From Streptomyces longispororuber (GTDB lineage Bacteria; Actinomycetota; Actinomycetes; Streptomycetales; Streptomycetaceae): a stretch of 36,393 nt of DNA. The stretch spans positions 1 through 36,393 of the forward strand of contig NZ_BNBT01000083.1 in NCBI RefSeq assembly GCF_014656095.1, written 5' to 3'. Below, piece after piece: positions 30,681-36,393 of the stretch. Position 1 is the first letter of the stretch. The number at the start of each line of letters is the position of its first letter. The notes beneath the pieces are model-generated. The model was not told the DNA's origin and made no database searches. It saw only the letters and a list, made by a program, of their open reading frames with translations. The position numbers and the translations under genes are program-made.

Positions 30681-32207
30681 TTACGAGCCTTGCGGCTGGC
30701 GTGCCGCCGCCGTCGACAGCCGGGGGCCGGTGGGCAGGAACGTGGACCAGTCCGCGGGCACCCGGCCGACCTCCGCGTCCCCGTACCCGAGGCGGGTCTG
30801 GGCCTGCTGGGCCTCCTGTTGCTGCTGTTTGCGCTGCTCGGCGGAGGTGCCGATCCCCGCGTCGCGCGTCGCGCTGTCGCTGTTGGACTGCATCGCGTAC
30901 CGCAGGCCGGTGTCGGTCACCAGGAAGAGGCCGCCGGACGAGGTGTCCGTACCGGTGAACTGGCGGTAGAGCTGGCCCGATCCGGGCGTGACGTAGGCGC
31001 TGGAGGAGCCGGTGGGCAGCGGCGCGGGGAAGTCCTCGCCCGCCCAGGTGCTGAGCGTGGTCCTGCCGTTGTCGGGGTCCACGTGGCGCAGGACGTTGCA
31101 GACGGTGTTGCGGCTGCCGCGCCCGGTGGAGGCCTCGTTGGCCGGCTTCGGGGTCTCGCTCGGCCACCGGTACTCCGCCCCGAACCGCTCGGCGGCGGGG
31201 CTGAAGGCGCCGGAGCTGATGTTGCGGGCGATGCCGTTCTGCCCCAGGTCGACCAGGTCCCTGCTGGCGAGCAGCAGGTGGGCGGTGAAGTCGGACACCG
31301 GCGCGACGCGGCCGGGCAGGACCACGTAGTGCCGCATGCGGTCCCCGTCGCGGGCGCGCAGGACCATGCCCACCTTGTTCACCGCGGGGTCCTTGAGGCT
31401 CCGCACGTGCGCGTCGCTGCCGGGGACGCCGTCCACCTTCGGGAAGCGGACGCGGTCGCCGCGGTGCAGCGTCGACAGCCACTCCCGGGACACCCGCTGC
31501 GGCTCGCTGCCGGACCTGACCAGGGTGCGCAGCAGGTGCTCGTCCGTGGCGGACACGCGGTACGCGCGGCCGTGCGCGTCGACGACGTAGCGGGTCCTGT
31601 CGGGGCCGACGACGTACAGCAGCTCGCCGCCGCGCAGGCGTTCGCGGCCGTCGGTGCGGTCCTGCTCGCGCTCCGCGAGGACGAACGCGGCCTTCTGGAT
31701 GGACCGGCCGCCCTGGACGGGCCGCTCGCACACCGCCCACCGCTTGGCGGAGGCGGCCTCGTCCGCGGAGGGGAGGCGGTCGGGGGCGTAGGGAATGCCG
31801 ATGGTGGCGCCGTGCGGGATCTTCCCGTTGTCGAGGACGGACTCGTCGACCTTGATGACGTCGCCCTTGTCGGCGTCGAGCAGGAGCTTCGCCGAGGCCA
31901 TGTTGAGGACCGGGTGCAGTTGGCGCTCGCCGTCGGTCTTCAGCACGACGTACCGGGTGGTGGACTTGCTCGCGATGATCACGTGCTCCTTCGGCTCGTC
32001 CCAGCCGGGCTTGGCCGCCGGTCTGAGCATGCCCCAGGCCCCGAAGACCGCGAGGACGACCACGCCCACGACGACTCCGGGCAGCACCGCGCGCAGTGGG
32101 CGCGGCGCGCCTTCCTCCGAGCCCACGGGCGCCGACTGGAGGAAGGCCGCGAGCGTACGGCGCTTCGCGAAGGTGTAGGCGTTGAGTTCGTCGCGCCGCG
32201 ATGCCAT
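30681..32207 (-). CDS. eccB: Type VII secretion protein EccB
   Basis: EccB is a single-pass protein of the ESX core with a large extracytoplasmic domain. The 508-aa product has the family N-terminus (RRDELNAYTFAKRRTLAAFLQ), one membrane helix (38-61), then repeat domains with RYVVLKTDGERQLHPVLNMASAKLLL and a Cys pair (C160 in WAVCERP and one in NTVCNVL) placed as in EccB. A Gln-rich segment precedes the C-terminal tail. The ATG at 32207 is preceded by AAGGGGGGA at longer spacing. It is followed by mycP and is divergent from eccE across 164 bp. Confidence 0.94.
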   Translation of the reverse strand: MASRRDELNAYTFAKRRTLAAFLQSAPVGSEEGAPRPLRAVLPGVVVGVVVLAVFGAWGMLRPAAKPGWDEPKEHVIIASKSTTRYVVLKTDGERQLHPVLNMASAKLLLDADKGDVIKVDESVLDNGKIPHGATIGIPYAPDRLPSADEAASAKRWAVCERPVQGGRSIQKAAFVLAEREQDRTDGRERLRGGELLYVVGPDRTRYVVDAHGRAYRVSATDEHLLRTLVRSGSEPQRVSREWLSTLHRGDRVRFPKVDGVPGSDAHVRSLKDPAVNKVGMVLRARDGDRMRHYVVLPGRVAPVSDFTAHLLLASRDLVDLGQNGIARNISSGAFSPAAERFGAEYRWPSETPKPANEASTGRGSRNTVCNVLRHVDPDNGRTTLSTWAGEDFPAPLPTGSSSAYVTPGSGQLYRQFTGTDTSSGGLFLVTDTGLRYAMQSNSDSATRDAGIGTSAEQRKQQQQEAQQAQTRLGYGDAEVGRVPADWSTFLPTGPRLSTAAARQPQGS

Positions 32208-32371
32208 GGGCGTCCGTGTCCCCCCTTGTCGACGCGGGGGCCGGTGTCCCCGCCGCTCCGTTGTCAGACCGAGCCCCTACTATGCCTGTTGTGTAGTCAC
32301 GCGTGTGGGGTGGGTGAGGTCCGGGGCCCTCAAGAGGCGTCCCGGACAGGGCAATTCGGGAGATACACGGG

Positions 32372-33718
32372 GTGGGGATGATGGCTTCCGCGGTACGCGC
32401 ACGGGTACGGAGGCGGACCGGACCCGCGACGGGGAGTTCCGCCGACGCCGGCGGGCCGGACGCGCGGCGGCCCGGCGGGGGCGCCGGGGCGGGCGTGTCC
32501 CCCCGTCTGCGCGGCGGCGCGGCCCAGATGGGGCCGTTCCGTCTGCAACGGATCGTCCTCCTTGAGGTCGCCGCCGCTCTCCTGCTGGTCGGCTGGGTGG
32601 TGGGCCCGCTGGCCCTGGTCCCCGCCGCCGTCGTCGCGGCGGGGCTCGTGCTGCTCGCCGCCGGCCGCCGCCACGGCCGCTCGCTGCCCGAACTGTGGTG
32701 CGCGCGACGGGGGTTACGCGCCCGTTCGCGGTACGCGGCCACGCGCCCGGCCCCGCCGGGGACGGACCCCGCCTTCGCCCCGGCCCTGGAGTGCGACCCC
32801 TCGCTGCGGACGTACACCCACCGCGGGCGTGACCGGCGCGAGGTCGGGATGGTGGGCGACGGCACGTTCCTGACCGTCGTCCTCCAGGTCGAGGCGGACG
32901 GGGCCGCGGTGCGGTTCGAGCGCGGCAGACAGTTCCTGCCCCTGGGTCTCGTCCGGGACGCGCTGGAGGTCGACGGCATCCGCCTGGAGTCCGCGCAGGT
33001 GGTGCTGCACACGCAGCCCGCCCCCGCGCTGCACCTGCCGCAGCAGTCCGTGGCCGTCAGCAACTACGCGCCGCTGCAGGCGCGGACGGGTGCGCCGTCC
33101 GTGCGCATCACCTGGGTCGCCCTGAAGCTCGACCCCGCGCTGTGCCCGGAGGCCGTGGCGGCGCGCGGGGGCGGTCTGGCGGGGGCCCAGAAGTGCGCGG
33201 TGCGCGTGGCGGACCAGTTGGCGAGCCGGCTGCGCGGCACGGGGTTCCGGGCCACGGTCCTGTCCGAGGAGGAGCTGGCGGCCGCCCTCGCCACGTCGGC
33301 GTGCGCCAACCCGCTGGTGACGGCCCAGTCCGGACGCGCCGAACCACCGGAGCGGCGTACGGAGGAGACCGTCCGCGCGTGGCGCTGCGACAACCGGCGG
33401 CACACCACCTACTGGGTGCGGCGCTGGCCCCGGTTGGCGGACACCGGGGCACCGGCGCTCACCCGGCTCGTCGCCCTGCTCACCGCGGTGCCCACGCTCG
33501 CCACCACGTTCAGCCTGACGCTGCGGCCGGGCCAGGGGCGGGAGGTGTCGCTGTGCGGCCACGTCCGGGTGACCGGCCGGGGCGACACGGAACTCGCGGC
33601 CGCGCGGTCCGCGTTGGAACAGGGGTCCCGGCAGGCCGGGGTCGGCCTCCTCCGGCTCGACCGCGAGCAGCTTCCCGGGATGCTCGCCACCCTGCCGCTC
33701 GGAGGTGCGCGCTCATGA
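32372..33718 (+). CDS. eccE: Type VII secretion protein EccE
   Basis: EccE sits at the periphery of the ESX complex. The 448-aa product has a basic, Gly-rich N-terminus of about 55 residues, two adjacent membrane helices (about 60-97), and a cytoplasmic region beginning LPELWCARRGLRARSRYAA with GDGTFLTVVLQVEADG and SNYAPLQARTGAPSVRITWVAL, typical of EccE. GTG 32372 (GGGAG 9 nt upstream) is used; ATG 32378 or 32381 are alternatives. Its stop overlaps the next start as ATGA. Confidence 0.88.
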   Translation: MGMMASAVRARVRRRTGPATGSSADAGGPDARRPGGGAGAGVSPRLRGGAAQMGPFRLQRIVLLEVAAALLLVGWVVGPLALVPAAVVAAGLVLLAAGRRHGRSLPELWCARRGLRARSRYAATRPAPPGTDPAFAPALECDPSLRTYTHRGRDRREVGMVGDGTFLTVVLQVEADGAAVRFERGRQFLPLGLVRDALEVDGIRLESAQVVLHTQPAPALHLPQQSVAVSNYAPLQARTGAPSVRITWVALKLDPALCPEAVAARGGGLAGAQKCAVRVADQLASRLRGTGFRATVLSEEELAAALATSACANPLVTAQSGRAEPPERRTEETVRAWRCDNRRHTTYWVRRWPRLADTGAPALTRLVALLTAVPTLATTFSLTLRPGQGREVSLCGHVRVTGRGDTELAAARSALEQGSRQAGVGLLRLDREQLPGMLATLPLGGARS

Positions 33719-34503
33719 CCACGGTGCCCCCGCCTGCCACTCCTGCCTCCGCCGGCCCGCCCGCGGCGCCGCCCCCTCCGGTGCCACCGGCCGCCGGCGG
33801 CCGGGCGCGCGGCGGGTTCGGGCTGCTCGGGCCGCGCCACGGACGGCACACGCTCGGCGCGGAGGAGATCGACGAACTCGCCCTGCCCATCGGCGACGAC
33901 GGCGTCGTCATCGGCGTCGACGCGCAGGAGCAGCCCGCCGTCCTCGGCGTCAATCGGCCCACCGCGCACGACGTCCTCCTCATCGGCGGTCTCTGGACGG
34001 CGCAGGTGATCGCCCTCCGGGCCGCAGCCACGGGGGCACGGGTGGCTGTGGAGACCGGACGCCCGCAGTTCTGGGGGCAGTTGGTGCAGGCCCTCGGGGT
34101 GGGGCCGAGCGGGATGGCGGTGCACGACGTGGGGCGGGTGCCTCCCCAGGGCGCCTCGGCGGGGAGCCCGGTCCTCGTGGTGCGGGACTGCGGGATGCGG
34201 CCGCCCCGGGGGCGGGTGGTGTCCGGACCGTGGCAGGCGGTGCTCACCCTCCTGCCGTACGTGAGCCCTGTCGCGCCCCGCCTCATCCGGCAGGCGCGGC
34301 TCGTCGGCGTGCAGCGGATCTCCCCCGACGAGGCCACGCAGGTGGGCCGGGTCCTCGGGCTGTCGCCGCACGAGGTCGAGTCCCTGCCGACGCTGGCGGA
34401 CGGGGTGACGCTGTGGTGCGGCGAGCGCGACCGGCAGTACGTGGCGACGCGGGCCACCGACGCCGAGAACGGACTGCTGGGGCCCGCGCGGCGTATGGAT
34501 TGA
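33715..34503 (+). CDS. T7SS-associated protein downstream of eccE, unknown function
   Basis: The 262-aa product starts at ATG 33715 (GGAGG 9 nt upstream), overlapping the eccE stop by 4 nt, so the two are translationally coupled. A Pro/Ala-rich leader of about 30 residues precedes a globular part without membrane helices (LGAEEIDELALPIGDDGVVIGVD, PTAHDVLLIGGLWTAQVIALRAAATGARVAVETGRP, TLLPYVSPVAPRLIRQARLVGVQRISPDEA). The middle looks like an alpha/beta fold, but no Walker motif is seen. From recall, such a gene commonly follows eccE in Streptomyces. A cytoplasmic partner of EccE is the likely role. Confidence 0.75.
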   Translation: MTTVPPPATPASAGPPAAPPPPVPPAAGGRARGGFGLLGPRHGRHTLGAEEIDELALPIGDDGVVIGVDAQEQPAVLGVNRPTAHDVLLIGGLWTAQVIALRAAATGARVAVETGRPQFWGQLVQALGVGPSGMAVHDVGRVPPQGASAGSPVLVVRDCGMRPPRGRVVSGPWQAVLTLLPYVSPVAPRLIRQARLVGVQRISPDEATQVGRVLGLSPHEVESLPTLADGVTLWCGERDRQYVATRATDAENGLLGPARRMD

Positions 34504-34745
34504 GGGGGTTGCGTGCGGCTGGGGTGCGTGAGGTGGAGTGGGTGAGGTGGGGTGGGGTGAGTGGGGTGGGTTTGGTCCGTGGGATGGGCGAGGTGAGGGC
34601 GGTGCGTGAGGTGGGCTTGGAAGGCCGGCGGGTGAGGTGGGCTTGGTGTGTGCGGTGAGTGAGGTGGGCTTGATGAGGGCGGTGGGTGGGAGGGCATGAG
34701 GTGGGGGCGGTCTGTGAGATGTGCTCGGTGGGGGCTGCGGGCGGG
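34504..34745 (+). repeat. G-rich, C-poor low-complexity tract
   Basis: About 240 bp of imperfect GGTGAGGTGGG-type repeats on the plus strand, with very few C residues. Many G-runs give quadruplex potential. No gene is present in 34504-35031; the right part of the gap is ordinary GC-rich sequence with a candidate promoter. Confidence 0.7.
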
Positions 34746-34891
34746 GTGAGCGTGGTGGTTCAGCTCGTTTGCCGTTCGGTGACCGGTTTGTTCCGCGTCG
34801 GGGGAATCGTTGGCCGTCCTTGAGTGAGAGGTGGTCCGGAGGGTGCCGGTCGCGGGGCGGACTGGCCTGCCGTGCTCATGCTTTTGGTGAT

Positions 34892-34897
34892 TAGGCT
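34892..34897 (+). promoter_or_regulatory. Candidate -10 for the Pro/Ala-rich gene
   Basis: TAGGCT lies 135 nt before the start at 35032. The best -35 (CTGCCG, 34867-34872) has a 19-nt spacer and is weak. Confidence 0.3.
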
Positions 34898-35031
34898 GGG
34901 ACGGGGCGCGACGTCAGAACCACGAGTGGGGCGTGCGCGTCCCGCACACGGGGAGAGCCAGGCGGATCGGACGACAGGAACGGTCGCCCCCCACCACGGC
35001 ACGAGCGTGCTCGAGCACACCAGGAGGCATT

Positions 35032-36393
35032 GTGAACAGCGATCGGGACGAGATCCGCGGCGGCTGGGACACACCCGTCGACGATCAGTCCGACGCGGAG
35101 TCCGCTGCCGAGACCACGGGCGAGTTCACCATCGACTACGCCCCGCCCGCCTGGTACACGCAGAACGCCTCCGGGAGCACCGGCGAGACGCCGTCGTCGC
35201 CCCCGGTGTCCACGCCGGCGCCACTCGACGCCACCGATGAGCCCGACGAGCCCGTTCCGTCCGCTACTTCCGGCTCCGGCTTCGGCTCCGACTCCGGCTC
35301 GTCGGAAGGTGCCGTGTCCGGTGACGGTGGTGCGGGCGAGGCACCGGCAGCGGGTGCCGAAGGTGCTGACGCTCCCCTCGGTGTCGTGCCCAAGCTCCCC
35401 GTGGGCAGCGGTTTCCAGCCGGACTGGGCGGTGCCGCCGCCTCCCACCGGGCAGCCGCTGATCCCCGCCGCCCCCGCCGCTCCCCCGGCCGCCGCTGCTC
35501 CCCCCGCCTCCCCGGCTCCTCCCGCCTCCGCCGGTGCCGCGGACTGGAGCGGGGCGCTCGCCGGGCCCGCGGGTGATGTGGAGAGCGGCGCCACCATGCG
35601 GTTCTCCGCTGCCGCGCTGAAGCGGGAGATGGCCGGGCTCGACGCGGACGCGCGTACGGCCGGGGACGAGGGCACGGCCGAGGCTGCTGCGGCGGAGGCT
35701 CGGGCGGAGGCCGGAGCCGAGACGGAGCCCGGGGCCGGTACCGGGGACAAGTCCCAGAGCGCGAACGAGGCCTCGACCGCGGCCGGGACCGAAGCCGAGG
35801 CTGTGGCCGCGGTCGAGCCGGAGGGTGGTGAGGCGGCCGGTTCCGGAAGGGCGGGGGCCGATGGCGCCGACGACGCCGTGAAGGCCGACACCCCCGCCTC
35901 CGGAGTCGCACGTGAGGACGCCGGTGCGGCAGGTGAGGCCGGTTCCGCGGCGGATGCCGGTGGTCCGGTGGCCGAGGCGGGCCTCGCCACGTCCGCTCCC
36001 GATACCGACGCTCCGGCCGCCACTGACGCGGAGGCTCCCCAGGCCGGGCCCGCGGCCGCCGCCGCATCCGTACGGGGCGAGTCCGTACTGGCGGACTCCG
36101 CGCAGGGCGAGCCCGCGCAGACCGGCCCCGAGCGGACCGGCCCCGAGCAGACCGGCCCCAAGCAGACCGACCCCGCGCGGACCGGCCCCGCCCAGGCCGA
36201 GCCCGCCCAGGCCGAGCCCGTGCAGACCGAGCCCGTGCAGACCGGCTCCGCACCGGGAACCCCTGCCCAGGAACCCCCCGCCCCGGGCGACTCCGCGCAG
36301 AGCGCCACCCCACCCGCGTGGACGCCGCCGCCCGCGCCGCAGGGCGGGCTGCCGCCACTGCCGCCCGCGTTCCAGCCCGCCGCGCCGACGGCC
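35032..36393 (+). CDS. N-terminal part of a long Pro/Ala-rich protein (SCO5717-like ATPase candidate), runs off the window
   Basis: GTG 35032 has AGGAGG 5 nt upstream, and 454 codons stay open to the window end. The start (MNSDRDEIRGGWDTPVDDQ, then TGEFTIDYAPPAWYTQNASG) and the later DVESGATMRFSAAALKREMAG resemble, from recall, the N-terminus of the Streptomyces SCO5717-type growth-regulating ATPase encoded at the end of ESX loci, comparable in layout to mycobacterial EspI (disordered Pro-rich half, then a ParA/MinD-like ATPase). The ATPase half would lie beyond 36393, so the function cannot be confirmed here. The visible part is disordered: runs of P, A, E and G, with a pentapeptide repeat near the end. 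The antisense frame is open only because of base composition. Confidence 0.7.
   Translation, partial: MNSDRDEIRGGWDTPVDDQSDAESAAETTGEFTIDYAPPAWYTQNASGSTGETPSSPPVSTPAPLDATDEPDEPVPSATSGSGFGSDSGSSEGAVSGDGGAGEAPAAGAEGADAPLGVVPKLPVGSGFQPDWAVPPPPTGQPLIPAAPAAPPAAAAPPASPAPPASAGAADWSGALAGPAGDVESGATMRFSAAALKREMAGLDADARTAGDEGTAEAAAAEARAEAGAETEPGAGTGDKSQSANEASTAAGTEAEAVAAVEPEGGEAAGSGRAGADGADDAVKADTPASGVAREDAGAAGEAGSAADAGGPVAEAGLATSAPDTDAPAATDAEAPQAGPAAAAASVRGESVLADSAQGEPAQTGPERTGPEQTGPKQTDPARTGPAQAEPAQAEPVQTEPVQTGSAPGTPAQEPPAPGDSAQSATPPAWTPPPAPQGGLPPLPPAFQPAAPTA
36100..36249 (+). repeat. Ten 15-bp tandem repeats in coding sequence
   Basis: Ten units of 15 bp encode a pentapeptide of the form x-Q/R-T/A-G/E-P (QTGP, RTGP, QAEP, QTEP). 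Units differ by few bases and keep frame, so copy number can vary without breaking the gene. Confidence 0.85.

Noticed and set aside
35136..36308. 390-codon minus-strand frame opposite the Pro/Ala-rich gene
   Set aside because: The plus-strand frame has a near-perfect AGGAGG site and recognisable N-terminal motifs, whereas the antisense is Ser/Ala/Gly/Pro repetition.
1..36393. CRISPR arrays, insertion sequences, tRNA or rRNA genes
   Set aside because: No regularly spaced repeats, transposase motifs, terminal inverted repeats or RNA gene structures were seen; the Rhs fragment has no recognisable IS at its edges.

Overview
The window is chromosomal DNA from a Streptomyces-type actinomycete. 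The evidence is the very high GC content with G/C-ending codons, GTG/TTG start codons, guanosine-pentaphosphate-synthetase-type PNPase, a complete actinobacterial type VII (ESX) secretion locus, and a BldB/DUF397 protein, which is a family confined to actinomycetes. The species cannot be fixed from the sequence alone.

Layout. (1) Positions 1-10,600 hold a housekeeping block, mostly on the minus strand: RNase J (rnj), dapA, a small membrane protein, a PH-like membrane protein, a TPR-like membrane protein, dapB, an M16 metalloprotease, pnp and rpsO. This joins RNA turnover (RNase J, PNPase) to lysine/peptidoglycan precursor synthesis (DapA, DapB). thyX, which sits between dapB and dapA in mycobacteria and corynebacteria, is absent. 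(2) Positions 10,600-18,730 hold the T7SS core, first half: a membrane-anchored beta-propeller protein, eccD, the divergent three-ATPase eccC, and the BldB-like gene. (3) Positions 18,730-20,850 hold an insertion: a 5'-truncated Rhs/YD-repeat gene that begins at the bldB stop codon and ends in an unrecognised C-terminal toxin candidate, followed by a candidate immunity gene. (4) Positions 20,990-25,080 hold a minus-strand substrate operon: a helical 155-aa protein, a WXG-headed Pro/Gly-rich protein, a first mycosin, and two WXG100 proteins. (5) After a 767-bp divergent regulatory gap, positions 25,850-29,280 hold a plus-strand operon: a helical 170-aa protein, a large WXG-headed protein broken by an apparent one-base deletion, and a lipoprotein-like protein. 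(6) Positions 29,400-34,500 hold the T7SS core, second half: a second mycosin and eccB on minus, then eccE and a 262-aa partner on plus. (7) Positions 34,500-36,393 hold a G-rich low-complexity spacer and then the open-ended N-terminal part of a long Pro/Ala-rich protein resembling the SCO5717-type ATPase associated with Streptomyces ESX loci.

How the genes work together. EccB, C, D and E with a mycosin form the membrane secretion machine. The small WXG100 pair and the larger WXG-headed proteins are its probable cargo; two of them carry a YxxxD-type export motif. The BldB-like gene ties the locus to the developmental programme. The Rhs-toxin/immunity cassette looks like a recombined passenger.

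The most notable items are the Rhs fragment joined to the bldB stop, the unassigned toxin/immunity pair, the frameshift in the large substrate gene, the missing thyX, a nested-dyad operator in the divergent gap, and structured leaders upstream of rpsO, dapA and rnj.
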